Positions 34,351-42,127 of a DNA stretch of 64,000 nt are shown here, in pieces. A program made the position numbers and the translations under genes. The notes under the pieces were generated by a model. That model ran no database searches, was not told the origin of the DNA, and worked only from the letters and a program-made list of their open reading frames with translations. How positions within the stretch are numbered: position 1 is the stretch's first letter; every line of letters begins with the position of its first letter. The DNA comes from Candidatus Tiamatella incendiivivens (GTDB lineage Archaea > Thermoproteota > Thermoprotei_A > Sulfolobales > Acidilobaceae), in NCBI GenBank assembly GCA_015522635.1, contig WALW01000019.1, positions 62,001-126,000 on the forward strand. The letters run 5' to 3'.

Positions 34351-34983
34351 TTATGGGTATATTTTTTCTCCAAGTTTCTGATAGCTATTGTCATATATTT
34401 CTTGTACAGTGAATACTATTGCTGGGTACCATGGATGCGCTCTTTCGCCTTCAGGAATGGCGTGCATTAGATCATGTACTAGATTTACATATTCATAAAT
34501 TAGTCCTGATTCAAGTATTTCTACGGTTGCTCTAATCTCATAGGCTCCCTTGTCAGGCGGGATTAATATTGCCAGAGTTGCCTGTTCATTTGCCGATATG
34601 TTAGTCCATGTGTGTCCTTTTGACATTATATGCGTAACCATTTTGCTCGGATCGCTGCATTCCTCGTTATAAACATAGTCAAGGATGAACTGCATTCCTT
34701 TCATTAGAGCTTGCTTTCCTTTCCCCCAATAGTCTTCAGCTATCATTTTAAGCTCGTTCAACGCTTTATCCAAGCATTCATCTTTTACAAGGTATGAAAC
34801 CATGAATGGAGCAGCGTTTATACCTGCTGGCCCGTAGGTGGCAACGATAGGTGAGAGAAGATAGCTTGATTTAATAAGCTCGCATTCTATCTCGGGTACC
34901 ATTCCTTTCTCCACTAAAAATTCAACTAGACGTCTCCTAGCTTTCAAAGTGTCATCTAGAAATTTCCTTGGAAGCTGGTTCAT
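34351..34983 (-). CDS. Hypothetical protein, last gene of the ECF operon
   Basis: About 210 residues, no membrane helices or signal peptide. Segments seen include LLSPIVATYGPAGINAAPFMVSYL, a helical middle LDKALNELKMIAEDYWGKGKQALMKGMQFIL, and a beta-rich C-terminal half (ATLAILIPPDKGAYEIRATVEIL). Not a family I know. An in-frame GTG at 34995 overlaps the preceding stop by one base, but GGTGA placed before ATG 34983 (MNQLPRKFLDD) makes that the better start. Cotranscribed with the metallopeptidase and the ECF transporter. Confidence 0.6.
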   Translation of the reverse strand: MNQLPRKFLDDTLKARRRLVEFLVEKGMVPEIECELIKSSYLLSPIVATYGPAGINAAPFMVSYLVKDECLDKALNELKMIAEDYWGKGKQALMKGMQFILDYVYNEECSDPSKMVTHIMSKGHTWTNISANEQATLAILIPPDKGAYEIRATVEILESGLIYEYVNLVHDLMHAIPEGERAHPWYPAIVFTVQEIYDNSYQKLGEKIYP

Positions 34984-34994
34984 ATGGCTCACCA

Positions 34995-35399
34995 CTAATT
35001 AATTGATTTCATTATGCAAACTTTTAACTTGTCTAGGCTGAGCTTTCTATAAATCGAGTTAACCTTCCTACCATTCACTAGTTTCCCATGCGGCCTTAGT
35101 CCACCGGAGAAGGTATAAGGAATATGGAGTAATTCATGGATAATAGTTTTCACTTGCTCTTCAAACGATAAATTATAGAACCTTTCACCTATAACCTCGA
35201 TGACATAACCAGGTTGTAACCCTGCTGCTATCCATGCACTGGAAAGGCCATGTATCCTTGCAATTGCCCTCGTCCTAGCTCCCCAGCTTGACAGACATTT
35301 TAATCTGTCTATTTGAACGTGAAGGAAATGCCGCTGGCTAATAATTTCTTTAATTAGACAACAAATATCAGGTGCTTCTCTGTATGTTATCCGGGACAA
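34995..35399 (-). CDS. Putative zinc metallopeptidase
   Basis: A 134-residue protein of the small 'putative metallopeptidase' type. The zinc-binding motif is IIHELLHIPYTFSGGLRPH (H-E-x-x-H with a third His about 11 residues on). The upstream VIEVIGERFYNLSFEEQVKT segment fits the family. Such proteins are found in archaea and phages with unknown substrates. It lies 5 bases behind ecfT and overlaps the next start; a link with uptake or processing of a transported compound is only contextual. Confidence 0.75.
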   Translation of the reverse strand: MSRITYREAPDICCLIKEIISQRHFLHVQIDRLKCLSSWGARTRAIARIHGLSSAWIAAGLQPGYVIEVIGERFYNLSFEEQVKTIIHELLHIPYTFSGGLRPHGKLVNGRKVNSIYRKLSLDKLKVCIMKSIN

Positions 35400-35404
35400 T
35401 TAAC

Positions 35405-36127
35405 TCACACCCAAGATGATATTATATATGAAATGATGGGGAATCCTATCGAAAGTATTAGTTGGACGATCGTTTCAATATTTAAGCTGGTAGATCTCCT
35501 TATAACACCTCTCTTTGACTTCAAACCATATCCCCTCATATACAGAGACTCAGCTAGTTCGTCTCCTCTTCTCAACATACTCAATGTTAATGGGAACAGA
35601 ACCTTATATACTGGCCTACCTAGACTTCTCTGTATACCAATCACCTGGCCTAGATCCCTAAGGGTTAAAGGTATAAGTCTGGCTAAAATTACATTATAGT
35701 CATGTATTCTTGGAAGCTTTCGGAACATGCTGGAGACCGTGACTGGATTAGTTGTAGTCATAAATGCCATCGATGAGACTGACATTATGTAGACTTTGTA
35801 GCCTAGGAGGAAACCTCTTACAATCCCGGTCAGAGATGTAATAGGATATGGAGAGATTATTACTACTATGAAGAATATGATTATTGCGGGAATACTTGAT
35901 AGTACAAGAATGTACTTTGCAAGGCTTTTGCTTGTTAAAGCCAAGTAAATGAATACAGGGAGTGTTGATAGTATAATTGTATAAACCGACTTGAAATAGA
36001 AGACAGATAACCATGCAGAGATAACCATGAGGATCTTAACTCTATAATCAATCCTCCAAGCTAGTCCTCGGGAATCTCTATATGCCGTAACATATGAAAA
36101 TAGAAAGAATAGCTCTTCAATCAGCAT
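35405..36127 (-). CDS. ecfT: ECF transporter transmembrane component EcfT
   Basis: A 240-residue membrane protein of the CbiQ/EcfT family, the coupling subunit that joins the substrate-binding S protein to the ATPases. Seen: YRVKILMVISAWLSVFYFKS near the N-terminus, several helices, and the cytoplasmic coupling helices with Ala-Arg-type motifs near RIHDYNVILARLIPLTLRDLG and AESLYMRGYG. It overlaps ecfA by 11 bases and the metallopeptidase follows after 5 bases. Substrate set by the S component. Confidence 0.88.
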   Translation of the reverse strand: MLIEELFFLFSYVTAYRDSRGLAWRIDYRVKILMVISAWLSVFYFKSVYTIILSTLPVFIYLALTSKSLAKYILVLSSIPAIIIFFIVVIISPYPITSLTGIVRGFLLGYKVYIMSVSSMAFMTTTNPVTVSSMFRKLPRIHDYNVILARLIPLTLRDLGQVIGIQRSLGRPVYKVLFPLTLSMLRRGDELAESLYMRGYGLKSKRGVIRRSTSLNIETIVQLILSIGFPIISYIISSWV

Positions 36128-37391
36128 CTTTTAACTCACCATTTTCCAATAAGAGTTCCCTTGTCGCGACCATCCCCCCAAATTCCCTGTCGTGAGTAGT
36201 GATAATTATCGAGACTCCTAAACTAGCTAGTCCAGTGATTAACTTGGCCAGGAAACACCTTGATGTGGGGTCTAAACCTGCTTCTGGCTCATCCATTAGT
36301 AGAATACGTGACCCACTCGCAAAAAGTACTATCAATGCAGATTTCTTCAGCTCTCCTGTGCTAAGATAGGTTAAAGGTCTATCTATTAATTCCTCTATTC
36401 CAAATTTCTTTACAAAATCTTGTGTGACACCATAGTCTGAGAGTTCTTTTCTTAGTGTGGGCATAGTAAATATTTTAACGGGATCAGAGGGTAGCACTGC
36501 TGGTTTGGAGGTATAATTTATTTTACCTTGGGATGGTTTGAGTATTCCGGCAAGCGTATACAGTAGAGTAGATTTTCCTGAACCATTTCTCCCATATATG
36601 ATAATGATCTCGCCTTTCAATAATTCTACATTCACATTCTTTAATGCAGGATACCCGTTTGGGTAATTGTATGATATATTAGATGCTCTTAACACTATTG
36701 GTGTGCTGTTATATTCTTTTCCCCCAGATTCAACATCGCATTTATCGGGGAGATATTCGCCTAATATTACTACACGGTCACTTATTTCCCGGAAATATTC
36801 TGGATAGTGTGTAGCGATAAGTGAACAGAAACCGTTGTCCTTAAGCTCCATCATGAGTTTAAGGAAATTCTCCTTCTCAACCCAATCAAGATGCGATATT
36901 GGCTCGTCGAGTAGGAGGCATTTTACGCCTGGCGCTATTGTGCTGGCTATGGCTGTTTTCTGTTGTTGTCCGCTACTTAATTCGAGTATTGGACTGTACA
37001 TAATGCCAGTAAGATCCAGTTTTGATGTAATTTCTCTGACTCTCTCTTCAATATTACTCATTCCGAGTATGCTTAATGATAATCCAATATCATCGTAAGG
37101 TGTGGGAGCTAGAAGGAATTGTTGAGGGTCTGGTGGTAGCATTCTAACTTTATATGCTAGCGGATCAGGGTTTTCCAGAGGATTTATATTGTCAACATAG
37201 AGTTGTCCTTTTATTTTTCCTGGTTTTATCCATGGTATTATACCTGAGACTAGTTTTAGTAGACTAGTTTTACCACTTCCATTTCTACCTGTTAAAAGAA
37301 GAGTTTCGCCTTCTCTGATAGTGAATGAAATGTTGGAGAAGACTGTTAAACCGTTGTATTCCAGGGTCAGATTCTCAGCTTTTACTGTCAC
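36117..37391 (-). CDS. ecfA: ECF transporter ATPase, two fused ATP-binding domains
   Basis: A 424-residue fusion of two ABC ATPase domains, replacing the usual EcfA/EcfA' pair. Domain 1: Walker A LLLTGRNGSGKTSLL, signature LSSGQQQKTA, Walker B CLLLDEPISHLD, switch IATHYPE. Domain 2: Walker A IIIYGRNGSGKSTLL, signature YLSTGELKKSA, Walker B ILLMDEPEAGLD, switch ITTHDREFG. All catalytic elements are intact in both halves. Starts 5 bases after ecfS. The PDPQ motif near TFPPDPQQFLLAPT-type sequence (LPPDPQQFLLAPTPYDD) is the Q-loop of half one. Confidence 0.92.
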   Translation of the reverse strand: MTVKAENLTLEYNGLTVFSNISFTIREGETLLLTGRNGSGKTSLLKLVSGIIPWIKPGKIKGQLYVDNINPLENPDPLAYKVRMLPPDPQQFLLAPTPYDDIGLSLSILGMSNIEERVREITSKLDLTGIMYSPILELSSGQQQKTAIASTIAPGVKCLLLDEPISHLDWVEKENFLKLMMELKDNGFCSLIATHYPEYFREISDRVVILGEYLPDKCDVESGGKEYNSTPIVLRASNISYNYPNGYPALKNVNVELLKGEIIIIYGRNGSGKSTLLYTLAGILKPSQGKINYTSKPAVLPSDPVKIFTMPTLRKELSDYGVTQDFVKKFGIEELIDRPLTYLSTGELKKSALIVLFASGSRILLMDEPEAGLDPTSRCFLAKLITGLASLGVSIIITTHDREFGGMVATRELLLENGELKDAD

Positions 37392-37396
37392 TTCAG

Positions 37397-38128
37397 CTAC
37401 AACACCTTTACGCCTGCTTCTCTTATGGCTTTCGCTAGGTATAATGCGACAAATAAGCCTATAATCATTTGCCCGAAATTAAAAGGTACCTCTGTTCCCG
37501 CCTGTGCTGGAGTTAGACCTATTATTATTATCTCATATAAATAGTATCCTAGGATCATTTCCAAGCCACCTGGTATTATACTATAGGTTATAATAAGCCC
37601 TTCTATGTCGTCTTTTGCGTAAAAGTATATTGCGGGGAGAGCGAGGAGTAATGATACTAAAGCCCAAAACCATACTCCGACATGGAGGGATACGGTTTTG
37701 CTGAATACGTAGAATGTTGCTTCTCCTGTTAGATACTGAACTCCAAGCCAATAAAGTCCTGCGTCTACTAGCCCTATGATCGGTAGGATGTATGTTCCTG
37801 TCCACTTAGATCCTTTGTGAGATAAATATAGGAATATGTAGCCTACTATGAATCCTTCCAAACCTTTGATAAGGAGTGTTCCTGGTGCATAGTTCCCATA
37901 ACCACTGTATATATCCGCAAGAGAACTGCCTATCCCTCCTGCTACAGCACCTACTAGTGGTCCTCCTATTATTGCAGAGGTATACACCATCGTCTCTCCA
38001 AGATTGAAGTAGCCTCCTGTAGCAGGTATTTCCATAGCTACCATTGTCGCTCCGAAGACTAGGGCTGTTAGGATTGCACTATAGACTATTATCTTAGCCT
38101 CCAACCCCCTAGATGACAATTCCTTCAC
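37397..38128 (-). CDS. ECF transporter substrate-binding (S) component
   Basis: A 243-residue integral membrane protein with about six helices. The start AKIIVYSAILTALVFGATMVAM carries the small-residue Ala motif by which S proteins dock on EcfT; FNLGETMVYTSAIIGGPLVGAVAGGIGSSLADI and PGTLLIKGLEGFIVGYIFLYL are the typical ECF S-component segments seen in riboflavin- and HMP-type proteins. Vitamin or precursor uptake is expected. Which vitamin is not decidable; the neighbouring PLP-fold regulator makes a B6 or amino-acid-like ligand worth testing (inference). Confidence 0.85.
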   Translation of the reverse strand: MKELSSRGLEAKIIVYSAILTALVFGATMVAMEIPATGGYFNLGETMVYTSAIIGGPLVGAVAGGIGSSLADIYSGYGNYAPGTLLIKGLEGFIVGYIFLYLSHKGSKWTGTYILPIIGLVDAGLYWLGVQYLTGEATFYVFSKTVSLHVGVWFWALVSLLLALPAIYFYAKDDIEGLIITYSIIPGGLEMILGYYLYEIIIIGLTPAQAGTEVPFNFGQMIIGLFVALYLAKAIREAGVKVL

Positions 38129-38193
38129 CGATTTGTTAAAATTGAAAACAATATGTTATTAAATATTAATCTTTAATAACTAATATAGATATA

Positions 38194-39429
38194 TTACACA
38201 TGGCCTAGAATAACGAGTGCTTTCTCACCCTCAGCGGTAATCTGATAAAAACGTCTACGGCCTACAACCAGGGAGGAAACCAAACCCTTCTCCTCTAGCC
38301 ATTTCAAACTAGAATAAACCGCTTGAGGGGAAACACGGCGGCTACCTAAGAGTTTCCATATCATATAACCATGAAGACGCTTATGTTTTTTAAGAATCTG
38401 TAGAATACCAATCTTAGTCTCACCCATCAAGGAACGAGTGCGGGGAGAAACAGTTTTCAAGCCAGTGCTCGTTATTAACACAAGAACCTTCCATTTTCTC
38501 TCTCTAACAAGTTTCCTTCCAACAATATAGCCTGCCACGGCCGCAGGCTCAGCAAATATCCCTTCTCTCCCGGATAACCTTATAGATTCCTCATAAACCT
38601 GTGGTAACGGAACGTATGTTCCCCATCCCTTAGTAGCGAGCGTTGCCTTATAGGAAGCCTTGAGTAAAGGGGGACGCATATACCTAATACTATAGTGTAC
38701 ATCTGACTCTGTGGGTTTATCTCCTGAGAAAAGTGACGCATAAGAACCTTCTCCTGCTTGAACGCCTATAATCCTAACATTCCTAACACCTTCTCTATTG
38801 AAAGCAGTGTATATCGAGGCTAACGTGGCACCAGAACCGACTGGAACTACAATAGCATCAAACGAATACTCTTTGATGTGATCATAGATTTCTAGACCTA
38901 GACCAACGAGTCCTAAAAGAGCATAGGGTTCACTATCCACTCTAATGTGTTTTACACCCTGTTTTGAACCTATTTTCTCTGCTATAGTATGCGTCTCATC
39001 CATAGTAGTACCCTTAAGAAGGGCCTTACATCCATATACTCTTACCTGCTCAACCTTAACAACATCACTGTCTTCAGGCAATACTGAAGTGCACGATATT
39101 CCTGCTCTAGTTGCATACGCAGCATAGGATGCACAGGTGTTCCCGTCACCTGATACAATTATGCTATCAACATGCGAATAAGCTAAGAATGAGATGCTGG
39201 GCAATGCAGATCTATCCCTAAAGCTACCTGTAGGGTTCCTCGTTTCATCTTTAAAGTAAAGACCTGCATATTCTATAGAATTGAATATAGGTGTTAATCC
39301 TTCTGACATAGAGATTCTTTTCATTATATCCTCGATAAAAGAGTAATCCTTTGGTATAGCTATACTCGCTTCGTCACTGCAAATCAGACCATTAACAGGT
39401 TCATCGCCACCAGGGCAAACCAAATGCAA
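38194..39429 (-). CDS. Threonine-synthase-fold protein with lost PLP lysine, fused to a winged helix; putative ligand-sensing regulator
   Basis: A 411-residue protein. Residues about 1-340 are a fold-type-II PLP enzyme domain like threonine synthase: KDETRNPTGSFRDRS, the substrate loop SGDGNTCASYAAYA, and the phosphate-binding loop PVGSGATLASIY. The lysine that should form the Schiff base (SFKDR) is Arg, coded AGG. The N-terminal zinc-knuckle region is reduced to two cysteines. Residues about 345-411 form a PadR-like winged helix (LHGYMIWKLLGSRRVSPQAVYSSLKWLEEKGLV and a basic wing VVGRRRFYQIT). It therefore looks like a transcription factor whose enzyme fold binds a ligand instead of catalysing. 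Start TTG 39429 behind GAGGGA. It heads the ECF operon, 65 bases before ecfS. Confidence 0.8.
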   Translation of the reverse strand: MHLVCPGGDEPVNGLICSDEASIAIPKDYSFIEDIMKRISMSEGLTPIFNSIEYAGLYFKDETRNPTGSFRDRSALPSISFLAYSHVDSIIVSGDGNTCASYAAYATRAGISCTSVLPEDSDVVKVEQVRVYGCKALLKGTTMDETHTIAEKIGSKQGVKHIRVDSEPYALLGLVGLGLEIYDHIKEYSFDAIVVPVGSGATLASIYTAFNREGVRNVRIIGVQAGEGSYASLFSGDKPTESDVHYSIRYMRPPLLKASYKATLATKGWGTYVPLPQVYEESIRLSGREGIFAEPAAVAGYIVGRKLVRERKWKVLVLITSTGLKTVSPRTRSLMGETKIGILQILKKHKRLHGYMIWKLLGSRRVSPQAVYSSLKWLEEKGLVSSLVVGRRRFYQITAEGEKALVILGHV

Positions 39430-39529
39430 CAGTATCCCTCAAGTAAACCGGATAATTGCCGGGAGAGACCCTTTCATCCCAAGCCGGATAAAGCCGGCTG
39501 TCGGGGCCTACCCTAATTTCATTATTTAA
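39430..39529 (-). promoter_or_regulatory. Promoter and structured leader/operator of the PLP-fold regulator gene
   Basis: On the minus strand a TATA-like TTAAATAAT (39529-39521) predicts transcription start near 39499, leaving a leader of about 70 bases before TTG 39429, long for an archaeal gene. The leader is GC-rich and holds two hairpins of similar sequence: AGCCGG-CUUUAU-CCGGCU (39498-39481) and CCGG-CAAUUAU-CCGG (39463-39449), with GGGUCUCUCCC between. The same bases are also two inverted repeats CCGG-N6/7-CCGG in DNA, so they could be a riboswitch-like element or a tandem operator. I do not recognise a known riboswitch on either strand. Confidence 0.5.
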
Positions 39530-39673
39530 GAAAGAAGGGATATAATGATTATTCTTACAGGTAGATTCCAGTGAGACTATACAGATGCCAGACTAATAGC
39601 AGGGAATATCGGTTTACTTGAAGCAAAAAGGTTGCAAAAACCCTATATACAGGTTTACAGCGGTAAATAACTT

Positions 39674-40258
39674 GTAACAGTTAGTAAGCTTTTGAGTAGG
39701 TTTCTCAGATTAGAACACGATAGATATTAAGGTAAATATGGATAAGCTTGGTTGAGTTAAATTAGATGAACTCCTTCAAAATCTGAGGAATATACCTGGA
39801 AACACTGTAAAAATGACAGGGAGATTGTACTTGGAATAATCAAATCGATCTAAAAATTCCGCTTTGAATATAGATCAGGGGAAATAAGAGCAAGGTACTG
39901 TCATAGCATAGAAGTTAGCGTGGAATACGAGGAAGTGGAACCTCAGGCATCATTTCATGGAACAAGAATGAATAAACTAATGAGTATGCGTGCTAAGGGT
40001 TTAATGCCTGGAAAACGCGTTTATGCCCATTTATCTCCTACACCTGAAGATGGCTGCGCTGTTGCTAAACGTGGAAAAGGATCAACTGTTTACTTGATCA
40101 TTAATTGTTTAAACTCCGTAAACTCAGGTATGGAGTATATAAAGCCACGACTAAAGTTTTCCCCGTAAAGAAGGTGCACCACTCAGCCATGCAGGAATAC
40201 CATAAGTGTATTTGACTCCTTCTATGATTTACGGGGAAGACTAAATGTGACTCTCTAA
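39674..40258 (+). pseudogene. kptA: Decayed kptA, RNA 2'-phosphotransferase (Tpt1 family)
   Basis: Translating across frames recovers the whole family pattern. VSKLLSRFLRLEHDRY (39680 on) matches the LSKxLxxxLRH start; MDKLG(stop)VKLDELLQNL (39738 on) is the DxxGWVxVdeLL motif with Trp changed to TGA. Next are KFRFEYRSGEIRARYCHSIEVSVE (39854 on; given in part), then FHGT, GLMPGKRVYAHLS and AKRGKG. Lesions: TAA 39728, +1 frameshift near 39735, TGA 39753, a second frame change near 39835, TAA 39851, and an 83-bp insertion at 40156. Without the insertion the 3' end reads IKPRLNVTL then stop, resembling the family's VYLT segment. A TATA box CTATATAC at about 39643-39650 still precedes it. Bases 39535-39673 hold nothing else. 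Confidence 0.82.
40156..40238. mobile_element. MITE-like 83-bp insertion with inverted ends and 7-bp target duplication
   Basis: Ends carry an 11-bp perfect inverted repeat: TTCCCCGTAAA (40159-40169) and TTTACGGGGAA (40228-40238), extended inward by GAAGG/CCTTC with a 5-base bulge. The element is flanked by the direct repeat GACTAAA (40149-40155 and 40239-40245), as expected of a target-site duplication. Removing the element plus one repeat restores the kptA reading frame to its natural C-terminus. It has no coding capacity, so a transposase would have to act in trans. Confidence 0.65.
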
Positions 40259-40311
40259 TAAGTTTTAATGCCCAAACGTATCCATGATTATAGCCTAGGT
40301 GGTTGATTATT

Positions 40312-41730
40312 GTGCAAATAAGGATTTTCAATACCCTTGGAAGGAGGAAAGAGGAATTTGAACCGAACAACCCTCCCCTAGTTAAAATGTACACTTGCGG
40401 TCCAACAGTATATGACCACAACCACGTAGGACATGGCCGAATGTATGTTTCCTTCGACGGAATCAAAAGATACCTTGAGCTCAGAGGATACAAAGTTATA
40501 CATGTGCAAAACATTACAGATATAGATGACAAGATAATCAACAAAAGCAAAGAAACAGGGGAATCATGGGAATCTATAGTAGACAAGTATGCGAGAGAAT
40601 ACCTCGAGTTACTGGAGGAATTAAGGGTTAAACCACACTATAATCCGCGCGTCACTTTACACATCAACGAGATAATATCATTCATAGAGAAATTACTTGA
40701 GAAAGGATACGCTTATGAGTCTAACGGAAGCGTCTATTTCGACGTTGATAAATACAAGTATTATGGCGAGCTCAGTGGGAGATTGAATAAGGAACTATGG
40801 GGGCAGGAAGAAGAGTTCTTGTCAGAGAAGAAACATCCTTATGACTTTGTTTTATGGAAGAAGAGGAAGCAGGGAGAACCGTGCTGGGAAAGCCCTTGGG
40901 AGCCAGGTAGGCCTGGTTGGCATATTGAGTGTTCTGTTATGTCTACAAGGTATCTTGGAGAGAGAATAGATATACATGGAGGAGGAGAAGATCTAATCTT
41001 CCCCCACCATGAGAATGAAAAAGCGCAAAGCGAAGCAGCTCTGGGTGTCAGGCCTTGGGTAAAATACTGGCTCCATACCGGTTATCTCACTATAAAAGGA
41101 GAAAAAATGAGTAAAAGCTTGAAGAATATCATCCCGTTAAGAGATGCTATAAAAGACTTAGGCATTCCTGTTATTAGATTATGGATACTATCTGTCCATT
41201 ATCGTAGTCATCTTGAGTACAATGAGACTATTATAAACCAGTCTAAGAGGCTATATGAGAGACTAGTTAGTGCAGAATCGATAATAGAGAGAAGAATAAT
41301 AGAGGCCTCGAAGAGTCATTATGACACTGACGAAGACATTGATCGCTTCAAAAGACTTTCATCTACTATACTGGGCTTCCATAAAGCACTTAGTGATGAC
41401 TTCAACTTTGGTGAAGCTATCAAGTATGTCTGGGATTTTACTAGATTTATTCACGGAGAACTCCAATACTCAGAAAGTGGGGGCCTCACTATACTGTCTA
41501 AGGATTTCATTGATCAGTTAAATCAAATTTACGCCTATAGGGAGCCTGGAACTAGAGGAACAGACTATGAGTTATTCAAAAGCCTAGTAGACCTTGTTCT
41601 AGAAATTAGAAGTGAGCTTAGGAGAAATAAGATGTTTGATTTGAGTGACACTATAAGGAATAAACTTAGTGATTTAGGAATAACTGTTATGGATTACAAA
41701 GACCGTAGTGAATGGATCCTCAAGAAGTGA
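40312..41730 (+). CDS. cysS: Cysteine--tRNA ligase
   Basis: A class Ia CysRS of about 472 residues. Zinc ligands: Cys in MYTCGPTVYD and Cys/His in GWHIECSVMS with the later HHENEKAQ. The HIGH motif is HVGHGR (about residue 37), KMSKS is GEKMSKSLKN (about 264). C-terminal DALR-like helices follow. The frame opens with TTG 40303 but AGGTGG ending at 40302 gives better spacing to GTG 40312 (VQIRIFNTLG). It lies downstream of the kptA remnant, with a hairpin after its stop. Confidence 0.95.
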   Translation: MQIRIFNTLGRRKEEFEPNNPPLVKMYTCGPTVYDHNHVGHGRMYVSFDGIKRYLELRGYKVIHVQNITDIDDKIINKSKETGESWESIVDKYAREYLELLEELRVKPHYNPRVTLHINEIISFIEKLLEKGYAYESNGSVYFDVDKYKYYGELSGRLNKELWGQEEEFLSEKKHPYDFVLWKKRKQGEPCWESPWEPGRPGWHIECSVMSTRYLGERIDIHGGGEDLIFPHHENEKAQSEAALGVRPWVKYWLHTGYLTIKGEKMSKSLKNIIPLRDAIKDLGIPVIRLWILSVHYRSHLEYNETIINQSKRLYERLVSAESIIERRIIEASKSHYDTDEDIDRFKRLSSTILGFHKALSDDFNFGEAIKYVWDFTRFIHGELQYSESGGLTILSKDFIDQLNQIYAYREPGTRGTDYELFKSLVDLVLEIRSELRRNKMFDLSDTIRNKLSDLGITVMDYKDRSEWILKK

Positions 41731-41744
41731 ACAAAGGATAATAA

Positions 41745-41774
41745 AATAGGCCAGGGGGGTCCAAACCCCCTATT
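41745..41774. terminator. Hairpin between convergent cysS and ferredoxin genes
   Basis: AATAGG-CC-AGGGGG-GTCCAAA-CCCCCT-ATT forms a stem of six GC-rich pairs (41753-41758 with 41766-41771) with an extra AATA/TATT pairing outside. Placed between two convergent stop codons, it may protect 3' ends or end transcription of both genes. Archaea mostly terminate at T-runs, which are weak here, so this is a moderate call. Confidence 0.4.
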
Positions 41775-41793
41775 ACTCTATAGAGCCTTTGTC

Positions 41794-42027
41794 TCACTGC
41801 GCCTCGAAGTGGATTATACTTACTGGACAGCTCTCTGCAGCGCTCTCAACACAGTCTTTTAGGTCGTCAGGAACAACGCCCTGGCTAACGTCATCGTTCA
41901 CCCTGAACTGGGCTATTATTTGGCTCTTGCCGTCCTCTTCGCTCATTTCAAAGACTTCTCCACAAAGGCTGACACATACCATGTCAGATATGCATTCGTC
42001 TCTATCTATCCAGACTTTTATAGGCAT
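41794..42027 (-). CDS. Ferredoxin, single [4Fe-4S] with Asp in place of the second Cys
   Basis: A 77-residue ferredoxin of the Pyrococcus type. The cluster motif is ECISDMVCVSLCGEVFEM, i.e. C-x2-D-x2-C-x3-C, and the last ligand is in ESCPVSIIHF. Asp at position two is known from Pyrococcus ferredoxin and gives an easily interconverted 3Fe/4Fe cluster. The extra Cys in KDCVESA may form a disulfide as in that protein. The usual Pro after the third Cys is Gly here. It is a likely electron carrier for the AOR encoded at 29.4 kb. Confidence 0.92.
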   Translation of the reverse strand: MPIKVWIDRDECISDMVCVSLCGEVFEMSEEDGKSQIIAQFRVNDDVSQGVVPDDLKDCVESAAESCPVSIIHFEAQ

Positions 42028-42127
42028 ATTCTTTCACCTCACGGTGTTTGCATATGAGATTTCCAGCTATATGAACCCAAGTATTTTACCTATTTAAACA
42101 TTATCTACTTCATTAGGGTAGAGCAGG

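Noticed and set aside
39440-39515. Possible TPP riboswitch on the plus strand (GACCCUUU...CCGGAUAA...GCCGGC)
   Set aside because: The 3' half resembles the THI-box but the CUGAGA and GGGGUGC elements of the 5' half are missing, and the only plus-strand gene downstream is a pseudogene. Treated as leader/operator of the minus-strand gene instead.
39920-40168. 82-residue open frame as a functional gene
   Set aside because: It is only the C-terminal third of KptA, with the N-terminal two thirds present upstream but broken by stops and frame changes; the catalytic set is incomplete.
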